A DNA stretch of 64,000 nucleotides. It comes from JAHDHW01 sp965220465. GTDB taxonomy: Bacteria; Bacteroidota; Bacteroidia; Chitinophagales; Saprospiraceae. The notes under the pieces were generated by a model, which did not search any database, had not been told where the DNA came from, and saw nothing but the letters and a program-made list of their open reading frames with translations. The DNA lies in assembly GCA_965220465.1 (NCBI GenBank), contig CBDCPZ010000025.1, forward strand, positions 1,116,001-1,180,000, written 5' to 3'. Position numbers and translations under genes: made by a program. Positions 24,060-33,099 of this stretch are shown piece by piece. The stretch's first letter is position 1; every line of letters starts with the position of its first letter.

Positions 24060-26735
24060 TTATTCCACGATTCGGAGCCTTTTCAACATTTGAATTAACA
24101 AAACAGGTAAAAACCCAAAAGGGATAATCAACAACAATTCATTCATACTGATTTCTCGTAAGCTTAAAACCTGTTGCATGGTAGGTTGAAAATAAGCAAA
24201 AAAAGTAATCGCGATACACAACAATATTGCTATCCAAATATATTTGTTAGTGGTAACCTGGTTGACAAAAAAGGACTGATCCCTTTGCGGTAAATTGAAA
24301 ACATGAACCAACTGAGTCAGAACAAGCGTATAAAATGCAAGATTATTGGCTATATGTGGATCTACCCCCAAATATATCGCATAAAATAACACACCGAGCA
24401 CCGAAACACTAATACAAATCGCATAAACGACTATTGAGACCCATTGACTCATGCTAATGATGGGTTCCCCCTTTTTCCTTGGGGTTTGGCTCATTACATT
24501 ATCGGATTCTTTGTCCATACCAAGGGCAAGCGCAGGGAAAACATCTGTTACCATGTTTAAAAACAAAATCTGCAAGGGAAGTAAAGGGGTGGCGACATTT
24601 GAAAGAAAAGCAAAAGCGACAACCAACAACTCACTTAAATTGCAGGACAACAAGTAAATAACAAAATGCTGGATATTTTGAAAAATACCCCTACCCTGTT
24701 TTATTGCCATGACAATTGAAGAAAAAGAATCATCTTCCAAAACCAGGTCAGCCACTTCTTTGGCAGCCTCCGTTCCACGTTTACCCATTGCGATTCCGAT
24801 ATCTGCTTTTTTAAGTGCCGGTGCATCATTGATGCCGTCGCCTGTCATGCCCACGGTATAGCCTGCGTTTTGATAAATGGTGACCAAATCTAATTTTTGA
24901 ACAGGGGACACTCTCGCAAAAATGTTGCTTTCGAGTATTTTTTTTGTTTCAGCAGGGTTGTCTAACAGGTTGGCATTGAGTTGGCTGCCATGCATAGCAA
25001 TGGCATTTTCATTTTCAAGGAGGCCTGTTTTCTTTGCAATCGTTTTTGCCGTTTCCAGGTGATCTCCAGTGACCATGACCACTTTGATCCCAGCCTTTTT
25101 ACAGCTTAGAATCGCTTCTTCGATCTCCTGCCTTGGAGGATCAATAAATCCAATAAAACCAATAAAGGTGAGATTGTTAAAAAAAGTTTCTTTTGGATGA
25201 TCAATTTCACTATAAGCAAAAGCTAAAGTTCTCAATCCTTTTTTTGCTAAATCGTCTGCTTTGTTCAACCAAATCGTGTGATCGGTTAATGGCTTTTTTC
25301 CGTCAGCAGTTAAAACGTAATCACTTTCTTTTAAAACAACTTCCAATGCACCTTTTATACAAACCAGAAAATCTGGTCGTTTGCCATTTTCGTTCAAAGT
25401 TCCCATCATTTTGATATCGCTATCGAAGGGAATTTCTTTCAGGCGGGGAAATTGGGTTTGGAGATTCAGCTTATTGATTCCGGAATGGTTTGCAAATTGC
25501 AACAGCGCTACTTCAAGGGGATCTCCAACGGATTCCTCGTTTTCTTGGTCGTTACTTAAAGAAGCATTATTGCATAAAACACTCACTTTTTGCATCTGCT
25601 CAAAAGCAAAAGAATGGATGAACGCTTCTTTTGAGGCACCTTGAAATTGTAGTTTTTTATTTCTAAAAAAGACATCTGCTTCACCAAACTCAAAAACCAA
25701 AGTGTCGACCGACAACTTGTTTTCAGTTAGTGTTCCAGTTTTATCTGTAAAAATGACCTGGGTTTCTCCTAAAGTTTCAACTGCTCCAAGTTTTTTGACA
25801 ATGACCTGATGGCGAGCCAGGCGCAACATCCCTTTTGCCAAAGCGATCGTTGCCACGATGGGCAACCCTTCTGGAATGGTTGCTATGGCTAGGGCGATCG
25901 CCGTTTTAACCATCATATAAATGTCCCGATCCCCGAGCATCCCTATCAAGAAAATGATTGCCGCCAATGCAATGGTGAGTAAGATTAATCGATGGCTTAA
26001 TTTATTGAGTTTTTTGTCAAGTGGCGTAGATTCCTGTTGGGCGGTGGACGCAAGTTGAGTAATATTGCCAAGCTCTGTTGATTTGCCCGTAGCAATAACT
26101 ACTACTTTTGTATTTCCTCTGGAAACGATCGTTCCTTTAAAAAGGAGATTACTGCGCTCGGCCAAAATGACATCGCCTTTCAACGCAGCGGTTTGTTTTT
26201 TCACCTGAGTACTTTCTCCGGTTAGAGCAGCTTCTTTGATTCCCAGATTCGTTTGTGTTAAAATCCTGCAATCCGCCGGAACCAAATCCCCTGCTTCCAT
26301 GAAAAGGATATCGCCAGGAACCAGTTGCGTCGCATTTATTCTTTTAAGTTTTCCATTTCGAAAAACATTGGTCTTGCTTTCAGCTAATCGTCGTAAGGCC
26401 TCCATCGAACGATTTGCCTGCCACTCCATGTACAAACCGATCATGGCGTTGATAAGGATCACAATAATAATTGCTATGCCTTCTAAAATCTCGCTAAAAG
26501 AAAAGGCCAGAATTGCTGCAACCAAAAGCACCCAGGCCAATGGGCTTATAAATTGTTCGAAAAGAATCCGTAAAAAGCTTTTGCCGTGGAGGATTTCAAA
26601 TTCATTTTTACCAAAAAGCAATAGCCTTTTTTTAACCTCCATTCCATCAAGGCCAATTTCCGGATTTACTTCAAGTTGCTCACAAACCGCTTCAGCAGTC
26701 ATTTGATAAGCATCCGGAAGTTGTTTTATTGCCAT
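24060..26735 (-). CDS. P2-type cation ATPase, probable Ca2+ exporter
   Basis: The 891-residue protein has all P-type ATPase landmarks: the N-terminal cation-ATPase domain, 'LTGESTQVKK' (TGES actuator), 'IATIPEGLPIVATIALAKGM' in M4, the phosphorylation site 'FTDKTGTLTENKL' (Asp near residue 331), 'VVMVTGDHLETAKTIAK', 'MTGDGINDAPALKKADIGIAMG' (near 630), and 'NMVTDVFPALALGMD' in M6. The PEGLP and NxxTD pairs are those of the P2A/P2B (SERCA/PMCA-like) Ca2+ pumps. Ten membrane segments fit the length. It probably exports Ca2+. No regulatory neighbour was seen. It lies 86 bases downstream of rnfB on the same strand and could be co-transcribed with the Rnf genes. Confidence 0.9.
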   Translation of the reverse strand: MAIKQLPDAYQMTAEAVCEQLEVNPEIGLDGMEVKKRLLLFGKNEFEILHGKSFLRILFEQFISPLAWVLLVAAILAFSFSEILEGIAIIIVILINAMIGLYMEWQANRSMEALRRLAESKTNVFRNGKLKRINATQLVPGDILFMEAGDLVPADCRILTQTNLGIKEAALTGESTQVKKQTAALKGDVILAERSNLLFKGTIVSRGNTKVVVIATGKSTELGNITQLASTAQQESTPLDKKLNKLSHRLILLTIALAAIIFLIGMLGDRDIYMMVKTAIALAIATIPEGLPIVATIALAKGMLRLARHQVIVKKLGAVETLGETQVIFTDKTGTLTENKLSVDTLVFEFGEADVFFRNKKLQFQGASKEAFIHSFAFEQMQKVSVLCNNASLSNDQENEESVGDPLEVALLQFANHSGINKLNLQTQFPRLKEIPFDSDIKMMGTLNENGKRPDFLVCIKGALEVVLKESDYVLTADGKKPLTDHTIWLNKADDLAKKGLRTLAFAYSEIDHPKETFFNNLTFIGFIGFIDPPRQEIEEAILSCKKAGIKVVMVTGDHLETAKTIAKKTGLLENENAIAMHGSQLNANLLDNPAETKKILESNIFARVSPVQKLDLVTIYQNAGYTVGMTGDGINDAPALKKADIGIAMGKRGTEAAKEVADLVLEDDSFSSIVMAIKQGRGIFQNIQHFVIYLLSCNLSELLVVAFAFLSNVATPLLPLQILFLNMVTDVFPALALGMDKESDNVMSQTPRKKGEPIISMSQWVSIVVYAICISVSVLGVLFYAIYLGVDPHIANNLAFYTLVLTQLVHVFNLPQRDQSFFVNQVTTNKYIWIAILLCIAITFFAYFQPTMQQVLSLREISMNELLLIIPFGFLPVLLIQMLKRLRIVE

Positions 26736-26821
26736 TGATACAAGTATCTTTTTTTCTATAAAACGCTATAAAATGTAAGGTATTCGTTAATATTTTGATA
26801 AGAAAGGGGATAAAAGTAAGG

Positions 26822-27688
26822 TTATGAAAAACCTGTTTGCCGTTTGCCTTTTCGAATGATTTTTTTACTCTCTTTTCCTTTTACAACTCCTAGTTTTTCA
26901 TCCAACCAAACGATAGCACCGGTCGGACATCTTTGAATAGGGACCTGAGTTTTGTGGTTTTCCGAATAATTAATCACGGGTAAGTTATTTTCCATGGTGA
27001 TCAGGCTTCCTCCTGCGTCCATGGCGCATTTTCCACAAGCGGTACAACCAACCTGGCACTCCTCCAAAATCTCCTCTCCATGCTCCAGATTTTTACAGGC
27101 GACCCAAAGTTGGTGACTAACAGGTTGCAGAGAAAACAAATCTTTAGGGCAAACTTCCACACAATCGCCACAAGCCGTACATTTATCCACATCAACTACC
27201 GGAAGCGAAAACGGATCCATCGTAATGGCATCAAAATCACACACCACATCACAATCACCATGACCCAGGCATCCCCAAAAACAGCCCTTGCCGCCGCCAG
27301 AAACTAACGAAGCCGCCTGACATGACGACAAGCCTTTGTATTCTGCACGATTGAGTGCCACATTGGTTCCTCCCGCACAAGCTAATCGAGCAACCAATTT
27401 TTCCTCAGCACCCAAAGCGACTCCCAGAAACTCAGCAATCGCAAGCCTCCCTTCATCAGAACTCACCGTACATTTTCCAGGCAACACACTTCCGGAAACC
27501 AACGCCTCAGCAAATGGGCGACACCCCGGAAAACCACATGCTCCGCAATTTGCGTGAGGCAACATGTCTTCAACAGTTTCAATACGCGGATCTTCGTAGA
27601 CATAGAGCTTCTTATTGGCGATAATAAGCATTAAAGCCAAAACAAGTGTCAATGTACCCAAAGCCAAAAGAGCCGTTATAATTGTCAT
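26822..27688 (-). CDS. rnfB: RnfB, ferredoxin-facing Fe-S subunit of the Rnf complex
   Basis: The 288-residue protein has an N-terminal membrane helix (ITALLALGTLTLVLALMLIIA) and a 4Fe-4S domain of the RnfB type ('LPHANCGACGFPGCRPFAEA', about residues 44-63). Two ferredoxin-like clusters follow: 'VDKCTACGDCVEVCPKDLFS' and 'CQVGCTACGKCAMDAGG'. In the complex RnfB accepts electrons from reduced ferredoxin and passes them to the membrane subunits. It is the last gene of the nifJ-rnf operon and is separated from the other rnf genes by the ferredoxin-NADP reductase gene, an unusual placement. Start at ATG 27688; the FNR stop lies 20 bases upstream. Confidence 0.93.
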   Translation of the reverse strand: MTIITALLALGTLTLVLALMLIIANKKLYVYEDPRIETVEDMLPHANCGACGFPGCRPFAEALVSGSVLPGKCTVSSDEGRLAIAEFLGVALGAEEKLVARLACAGGTNVALNRAEYKGLSSCQAASLVSGGGKGCFWGCLGHGDCDVVCDFDAITMDPFSLPVVDVDKCTACGDCVEVCPKDLFSLQPVSHQLWVACKNLEHGEEILEECQVGCTACGKCAMDAGGSLITMENNLPVINYSENHKTQVPIQRCPTGAIVWLDEKLGVVKGKESKKIIRKGKRQTGFS

Positions 27689-27707
27689 GTTGAGGTGCTA
27701 CGATTTA

Positions 27708-28565
27708 TTAATAAATAACCTCCGCCCATTTTTTTCCTGCAATTAATTCTGCTTTACGCGTTTCCCACTTTTCTTTTGAACCAAGTATTTTGGTAAATGC
27801 TTTATCTAACATTTCCTTAATTTTCTCATACCCGGCTACATAAATATATGTATTTGACTGAGACAACATTTCAACAATCTCTGCAGCTCGCTCCTCAATT
27901 GCAGCCTCTAAAGCAATAGGATCTGACATATGTGGCCGCGGGCTCAAAGCATGAAATGCTTCAAAGGTTCCTTCATCATAATAATTGGTCAAATCACCAT
28001 TTTTATCATTCAAATAAAGCAGTTCCAAACCACTTCGAGCACCATAAAATAATCGAATCTTGCCTTCCCAGTCTTTTACATTTTTATAAATATGTTTTAC
28101 AAATGCCCGAAAAGGGGCGATACCTGTTCCCATTCCGATAAGGATTAGATTTGATTTTTTATCCTCAGGTAATACAAAAGGCAAACTATGTGGTCCCGTG
28201 ATCGTAATTTCGTCGCCTACTTTTCGATCACACAAGTAATTTGAGGCTACCCCATCGTAAAGCTCACCGTTGAATTCATCCACGTAGGAACATCGTTTTA
28301 CCAGTAGTTTAATCTGTGGTTTTCCATTTTTCTTATCGGGAATATCAGCAACACTGTACAATCGATGATGAACGGTGTTTCCAAATTCTCCGGAAGCTTT
28401 TACGAGTACACCAAAACTTTGATCTACCTCACATTCGAAACCCGGTTGTTCGACTTCCAGCGATATTTCCCGAATTTCTTCGGTGTCGTTGGGCGTCAGG
28501 CGTTCCGTCTTTTTGACCCTTGCTTTGTATTTATTTTCGGTGTTAAAATCTGCTAAATGTGCCAT
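27708..28565 (-). CDS. Plant-type ferredoxin-NADP+ reductase within the rnf operon
   Basis: The 285-residue flavoprotein has the FAD-binding 'HHRLYSVADI' (RxYS, about residue 87), the NADP-side loop 'LILIGMGTGIAPFRAFVKH' (about residue 140), and a C-terminus 'GKKWAEVIY' ending in Tyr, which would stack on the flavin isoalloxazine as in plant-type FNR. It exchanges electrons between ferredoxin and NADP(H). In the operon it lies between the small Cys protein and rnfB, 24 and 19 bases from them, so it is expressed with Rnf and pyruvate:ferredoxin oxidoreductase. This suggests that ferredoxin electrons can go to NADP as well as to NAD. Confidence 0.88.
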   Translation of the reverse strand: MAHLADFNTENKYKARVKKTERLTPNDTEEIREISLEVEQPGFECEVDQSFGVLVKASGEFGNTVHHRLYSVADIPDKKNGKPQIKLLVKRCSYVDEFNGELYDGVASNYLCDRKVGDEITITGPHSLPFVLPEDKKSNLILIGMGTGIAPFRAFVKHIYKNVKDWEGKIRLFYGARSGLELLYLNDKNGDLTNYYDEGTFEAFHALSPRPHMSDPIALEAAIEERAAEIVEMLSQSNTYIYVAGYEKIKEMLDKAFTKILGSKEKWETRKAELIAGKKWAEVIY

Positions 28566-28589
28566 AATTTCTATGATTAGTTTTTTAAT

Positions 28590-28784
28590 TTATTTTATTG
28601 ATATTGATTGCTTTTTTTCACAAACGGTAGTACAACCGCAATTTGAGCAACTGGTTCTGCCAGCTAATACATCTTCATCTGATAGGTGATCAGAAAATGT
28701 TTTTCGCCAAAAAGCCTGAACTACAATCCACCCAATCATTAAAAGAACAATGCCTCCGATTCCGATTATTAAAGATTCAATCAT
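28590..28784 (-). CDS. Small membrane protein with CxxCxCxxxC motif in the rnf operon
   Basis: The 64-residue protein has one membrane helix at about residues 4-25 ('SLIIGIGGIVLLMIGWIVV') and a short C-terminal domain with 'SCSNCGCTTVCEKK' (Cys46, Cys49, Cys51, Cys55). The four close Cys could bind a metal or Fe-S centre. It lies 12 bases after rnfA and 24 before the FNR gene, and is co-oriented with them. It recalls in size and layout NqrM, a one-helix Cys protein needed to insert iron into the related Na+-NQR enzyme, but the Cys pattern differs. A role in cluster assembly on RnfA/RnfE is an inference. Confidence 0.75.
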   Translation of the reverse strand: MIESLIIGIGGIVLLMIGWIVVQAFWRKTFSDHLSDEDVLAGRTSCSNCGCTTVCEKKQSISIK

Positions 28785-28796
28785 GCTTTTATTTTT

Positions 28797-29378
28797 TTAA
28801 CTGCCTAAACCCGCAAACCCCATAAATGACAAGGATAGAATACCTGCAACCAGCAAGGTTAGTGCTGTACCTTTTACTACATTTGGGACCTCTGCAAAAT
28901 CAAGCTGCTCTCGCAAACCTGCTATTAATACCAGCGCTAAGGTAAATCCTGCTCCTGCTCCCAAGGCATAAACCAAACTTTCTAAAAATCCATAGCCTTT
29001 GTTTGTTTGAAAGAGTGCCAAACCCAAAATCGCACAGTTGGTCGTGATCAGCGGAAGAAATATTCCCAATGCTCTAAACAAAGCAGGGCTCATTTTTTTG
29101 ATAATCATTTCAACCAATTGGACCGTCGAAGCGATCACAACGATGTAGCTGATCAACTGTAAAAAAGGAGCATTTATAGCCACCAATAAAGCATGAATTC
29201 CGTAAGCACACATCGAGCTGATAATCATCACAAAAGTCACCGCACCACCCATTTTTGAAGCGGTTTCCATTTTACCAGAGACTCCCAAAAAAGGGCAAAT
29301 CCCAAGGAAATAAGCCAATACAAAGTTGTTGATCAAACTCGCATTTATAAATATGTACCAAAGTGATTCTTCTTTCAT
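28797..29378 (-). CDS. rnfA: RnfA, membrane subunit of Rnf complex
   Basis: The 193-residue hydrophobic protein has about six membrane helices. It carries the conserved block 'NNFVLAYFLGICPFLGVSG' (about residues 14-32), in which the Cys is an iron-centre ligand in this family, and 'TTNCAILGLALF' (second Cys near 111). RnfA and RnfE form a pseudo-symmetric pair holding an Fe-S or Fe centre across the membrane. Its ATG overlaps the rnfE stop by four bases (ATGA arrangement), indicating translational coupling. Confidence 0.95.
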   Translation of the reverse strand: MKEESLWYIFINASLINNFVLAYFLGICPFLGVSGKMETASKMGGAVTFVMIISSMCAYGIHALLVAINAPFLQLISYIVVIASTVQLVEMIIKKMSPALFRALGIFLPLITTNCAILGLALFQTNKGYGFLESLVYALGAGAGFTLALVLIAGLREQLDFAEVPNVVKGTALTLLVAGILSLSFMGFAGLGS

Positions 29379-30031
29379 GCTTTTGATTTTTTCTCTTTCA
29401 TGAAATTAAAAACGAGCAACCAAATGGCCAGCGTAAAAAACCCTCCAGCCGGCAAGATCATAACGATCCATTCCTGAAAATTCTCTGGAAAAACACCAAA
29501 CCCAAAAATACTTCCGTTGCCGAATATTTCTCTCACAGCGCCCAAACAGAATAACGCGAATGTAAATCCAACTCCCATTCCCAAAGCGTCTAAAATAGAT
29601 TTTCCGATTGTATTTTTTGAAGCAAATGCTTCCGCTCTACTCAATATCAGGCAATTCACAACAATCAATGAAATGAATGCTCCCAGGCTTTTATGTAATT
29701 CTACGCTGATGGCTTGAATCACATAATCTGTTATCGTCACGAAAGTGGCTATGATTAAAATATAGGAAGCAATTCGAACCTGTTTTGGAATGAAATTCCG
29801 AAGTGAGGAAACCAAAATATTAGACATCAACAAAACAAAAGCAGTAGCAAGACCCATTGCCAGGGCATTCTCAGCGGTATTTGAAACTGCCAGCACCGGA
29901 CACATTCCAAGTACCTGCACAAACACAGGATTATCCCGCCACAAACCTTTTATAAATTCGTCGGTGGTTGGATTGGCTTTCAAAGTTGCGAGGAAACCTG
30001 AATCTGAACTATTTTGATCTTGATTAGCCAT
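29375..30031 (-). CDS. rnfE: RnfE, membrane subunit of Rnf complex
   Basis: This 218-residue protein is the structural partner of RnfA. Conserved segments are 'NPVFVQVLGMCPVLAVSNTA' (about residues 34-53, first Cys ligand) and 'VVNCLILSRAEAFASKN' (second Cys). It has six predicted membrane helices and an N-terminal extension of about 30 polar residues (SDSGFLATLKANPTTDEF). Start overlaps the rnfG stop by one base, and the rnfA start overlaps its stop by four, so the genes form one translational unit. Confidence 0.95.
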   Translation of the reverse strand: MANQDQNSSDSGFLATLKANPTTDEFIKGLWRDNPVFVQVLGMCPVLAVSNTAENALAMGLATAFVLLMSNILVSSLRNFIPKQVRIASYILIIATFVTITDYVIQAISVELHKSLGAFISLIVVNCLILSRAEAFASKNTIGKSILDALGMGVGFTFALFCLGAVREIFGNGSIFGFGVFPENFQEWIVMILPAGGFFTLAIWLLVFNFMKEKKSKA

Positions 30032-30732
30032 TATTGATCGATTTCATTTTTTATACTTTCAAATGTTTCTTTGTTGCTGTAAATCAAAGGCACCCACTCT
30101 TCCGTGCTGGCACCGATAATATCTCCAATTGCTCGCGAAGATATTGTCGCGCCTGTAATGCAATCAACTTCCCACGGGTTTTCTTTGGCTCCGCTTTTTA
30201 CCGGAATCACAGTATTTTTAATAGCACTTTTGTCTTCGTTTAGAGAGACATCCAAAGCTTTAAAATTTTCCAAGAAATTGAGATCTTTCTCAATTTTATC
30301 TCCCAATCCCGGTGTTTCTTTACTTTCTAAAACAAAGAATCCAATGATCTTTTGCTCATATGGATCGTATCCATAAAGAATACGCAAGATGTCTGCATAA
30401 CCTTGACCACTTGCTTCGACGGCGATACCGACGAACTTATCATTTTCATCATAGCCTGCATAAATTATTTGTCCATCTGCATCTTTATTTTCAACTACAC
30501 TAAACTCTTTATTATCGTTAAGCTGATAAGTTTTTGTTTTTGTTATCCCAGGAATTACTTTGAAAATGGCTTTTTCTAAAGCTTCTGCTCTAAGTTTCTC
30601 AATTCGCGGACGCGTTCCTTCAAAAGTCAATACGATCATCAATGCACAGAGAATCCCAATCCCAACCATAGCTCGAAGCATTTTCATGCTACTCACGGAC
30701 GCAACTGTATTTATTGAATTCGTTTCGTTCAT
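30031..30732 (-). CDS. rnfG: RnfG, covalent-FMN subunit of Rnf complex
   Basis: Reading from the ATG at 30732 gives 233 residues with one N-terminal membrane helix ('MLRAMVGIGILCALMIVLTF') and a periplasmic FMN-binding domain. The domain ends in the FMN attachment motif 'DCITGATISSRAIG' (S/T-G-A-T-x-S), where the flavin is linked to the Thr by ApbE. A longer frame begins at 30780, but the ATG at 30732 forms a four-base overlap with the rnfD stop (30729-30731), the same coupling used elsewhere in the operon. That start is therefore preferred. Confidence 0.93.
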   Translation of the reverse strand: MNETNSINTVASVSSMKMLRAMVGIGILCALMIVLTFEGTRPRIEKLRAEALEKAIFKVIPGITKTKTYQLNDNKEFSVVENKDADGQIIYAGYDENDKFVGIAVEASGQGYADILRILYGYDPYEQKIIGFFVLESKETPGLGDKIEKDLNFLENFKALDVSLNEDKSAIKNTVIPVKSGAKENPWEVDCITGATISSRAIGDIIGASTEEWVPLIYSNKETFESIKNEIDQ

Positions 30733-31748
30733 GATGGTTTTAAACTTTTTGAAGTTCCGTAAACCCTTGGTCTGATCCAATTGTCAATGTGTGGTGAAAT
30801 GGCATTCGCCAACAAAATCGCATACATCACTCCTTCCGGCAAGCCACCCCAAATTCGTATGATAATTACAAGCAAACCGATTATCGTTCCGTAAACCCAA
30901 ACACCCAAAGGAGTAATTGGAGATGCCACCATATCAGTAGCCATAAAAACAGCTCCAAGTATCAATCCTCCTGAAAAGAGCATGAAAAAAGGCGATGGAT
31001 ACGCCTGACTATCAATCAGATACAAAATTCCACTAAAGACAAAAGCACTTCCCAAAACAGCGACTGGAATTCGCCAGTTCATCATTTTTCTGGCTATTAA
31101 ATAAATACCGCCGATAATAATTAATAATGCACAAGTCTCTCCCGTCGAACCACTTATCAAACCCAGAGCCAGGTCTTGCGTGTCAGTTGTAACCTGATCA
31201 AATTTGAAAGCTGCCAACGGCGTAGCTCCCGAAATAACATCCACAACAGGTTCCATAAATGGAATGGTAAAAGTGGAAGAAGAAATTGTTGAAAAACGGT
31301 CTGGTAAAAATGCAGGATACCAAGTCGTAATCGCTACCGGAAATGCAGCTTGTAAAACGGCTCGTCCCACCAAGGCCGGATTAAATACATTATAGCCCAA
31401 ACCCCCAAAAACAAATTTTCCAAGGGCAATGGCTATCACTCCTCCGACAAAAGTCATCCATAATGGAAAATTTGGAGGAAGTGTAAGTCCTAATAATAAG
31501 CCGCTTATCACTGCGGACCAATCCGAAACGGTACTTTCTTTTTTTGAAAACTTACACAAAAGATGCTCCGTGATAACACAAGAAACTACAGAAGTTACCA
31601 AGACCAACAAAGCACTTATTCCAAAAGAATAAACGGCAAAGATGGCTATTGGAAGCAATGCCCAAACTACATTTCGCATAATCACATCAGTGCTGAGACC
31701 TTTTGTGATATGCGGCGAAGTACTGATATTTAGCGTTTTATTTAGCAT
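30729..31748 (-). CDS. rnfD: RnfD, membrane FMN subunit of Rnf complex
   Basis: The 339-residue, about ten-helix protein has the covalent-flavin motif 'DVISGATPLAAFKFD' (SGAT, about residues 178-184) and conserved blocks 'GGLGYNVFNPALVGRAVLQA' and 'TDMVASPITPLGVWVYG'. RnfD is part of the ion-translocating core, with RnfA/E/G. Its start overlaps the rnfC stop region by 11 bases and it couples to rnfG downstream by ATGA. Confidence 0.95.
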   Translation of the reverse strand: MLNKTLNISTSPHITKGLSTDVIMRNVVWALLPIAIFAVYSFGISALLVLVTSVVSCVITEHLLCKFSKKESTVSDWSAVISGLLLGLTLPPNFPLWMTFVGGVIAIALGKFVFGGLGYNVFNPALVGRAVLQAAFPVAITTWYPAFLPDRFSTISSSTFTIPFMEPVVDVISGATPLAAFKFDQVTTDTQDLALGLISGSTGETCALLIIIGGIYLIARKMMNWRIPVAVLGSAFVFSGILYLIDSQAYPSPFFMLFSGGLILGAVFMATDMVASPITPLGVWVYGTIIGLLVIIIRIWGGLPEGVMYAILLANAISPHIDNWIRPRVYGTSKSLKPS

Positions 31749-33099
31749 GCTCAGCGGTCTGTTTTGCAGTTTTTCGTTTTCTTACAATTGATTTAGATAG
31801 TCTAAAATATTGCACGAGTGGAATGTGAGAAGGGCATACATATGAACATGAGCCACACTCAAAACAATCCATCAAGTTGTAGTTTTCAGCCATTTCATCA
31901 TAAGCTTCAAATTTTGCTAAAATTCCTAATTTGGAAGGATTTAATAAGATTGGACAAGCATCCACACATTCACCACATTTTATACAAGGATAAATTTTCT
32001 GCGTTTTTTTTACTTCTTTTTCAGTAAAAACAACAATTCCTGAAGTTCCTTTTACAATCGAAATATCCATATTTGAAACGGCCACGCCCATCATCGGGCC
32101 ACCCATATAAACCTCGCTAATATTTTCATCAACACCCACTTGTTCCAAAACATAGCGAAGCGGCGTACCAATTGGAATCAAATAATTTCCTTTCTTTTTC
32201 ACGCCCGGTCCGGTGATTGTTACAACTCGCTCCTGGATGCCTCGCCCATGCGGCAAAAGGCGACCAATTTCAGCTGCGGTGGCCACATTAATTGTCACTA
32301 CATCAACATCAATTGGCAATCCACCCGAAGGAACTTCCAGGCCAAGAATTGAGGTAATCAACATTTTTTCAGAACCTTGGGGGTATTTTACAGGAACTAC
32401 CTTTACCGAAACAGGAGCGTCCTTGGGAATCATTTTTTCTAAATGATCAGCTGCGTTTTGTTTATTCGCTTCAATTCCAATAATTGCTCTTTTTGCACCG
32501 GTAGCTTTGAGAAGGTATTTTATACCCATAAAAATGTCTTCTGCTTGTTCGAGCATCACCCGGTGATCAGTTGTCAAATAAGGTTCACATTCGATACCAT
32601 TGATCATCAATATCTCGCAGCTTTTCCCTTCAGGAACTTTCAATTTGACGTGGGTAGGAAATGCTGCACCACCAAGCCCAACAATTCCAGCGTTTTGAAT
32701 ACCTTGCAAAATCTCCTTTTGTGAAGCTGTTTCGATATCAACAGGTTCACCTTCCAAAACTTCTTGCCCTGAAGATGGAAACGCTTCCAGATAAATCCCT
32801 TTTACCATTTTACCAGAAATGGATGGAACATTCGCAATTTTTCGAACGGTTCCTGAAATAGGCGCATGAATCGGAACAGATACATATCCAACCGCTTTAG
32901 CAAGCAATTGACCACGTATAACTTCCTGCCCTTCCCGAACTACAATTTCTGAGGGCGCTCCAATATGTTGCACCATCGGTAGAATGATCAGCCGAGCAAA
33001 AGGAAATTGCCGAATGGGCAAGCCATTCGTTTCATCTTTGTTCTCAGGTGGATGAACACCATGTTTAAAAGTATTTTTATAAAAATTAAATATTCCCAT
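31738..33099 (-). CDS. rnfC: RnfC, NADH-interacting Fe-S flavoprotein subunit
   Basis: The 453-residue soluble protein has an N-terminal part with 'GAPSEIVVREGQEVIRGQLL' (barrel-sandwich fold), a flavin/NADH-binding core 'NAGIVGLGGAAFPTHVKL' (about residues 136-153, GxGGAAFPTxxK signature), and two C-terminal 4Fe-4S motifs: 'YPCIKCGECVDACPILLNP' and 'LMDCFECGSCSYVCPSHIPL'. RnfC exchanges electrons with NAD(H). The ATG (33099) overlaps the nifJ stop by one base, so Rnf translation is tied to pyruvate:ferredoxin oxidoreductase. Confidence 0.95.
   Translation of the reverse strand: MGIFNFYKNTFKHGVHPPENKDETNGLPIRQFPFARLIILPMVQHIGAPSEIVVREGQEVIRGQLLAKAVGYVSVPIHAPISGTVRKIANVPSISGKMVKGIYLEAFPSSGQEVLEGEPVDIETASQKEILQGIQNAGIVGLGGAAFPTHVKLKVPEGKSCEILMINGIECEPYLTTDHRVMLEQAEDIFMGIKYLLKATGAKRAIIGIEANKQNAADHLEKMIPKDAPVSVKVVPVKYPQGSEKMLITSILGLEVPSGGLPIDVDVVTINVATAAEIGRLLPHGRGIQERVVTITGPGVKKKGNYLIPIGTPLRYVLEQVGVDENISEVYMGGPMMGVAVSNMDISIVKGTSGIVVFTEKEVKKTQKIYPCIKCGECVDACPILLNPSKLGILAKFEAYDEMAENYNLMDCFECGSCSYVCPSHIPLVQYFRLSKSIVRKRKTAKQTAEHAK

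Noticed and set aside
30733..30780. Upstream start for rnfG
   Set aside because: ATG at 30732 forms an ATGA overlap with rnfD as elsewhere in the operon; the extension would add a Lys-rich leader before the membrane helix.
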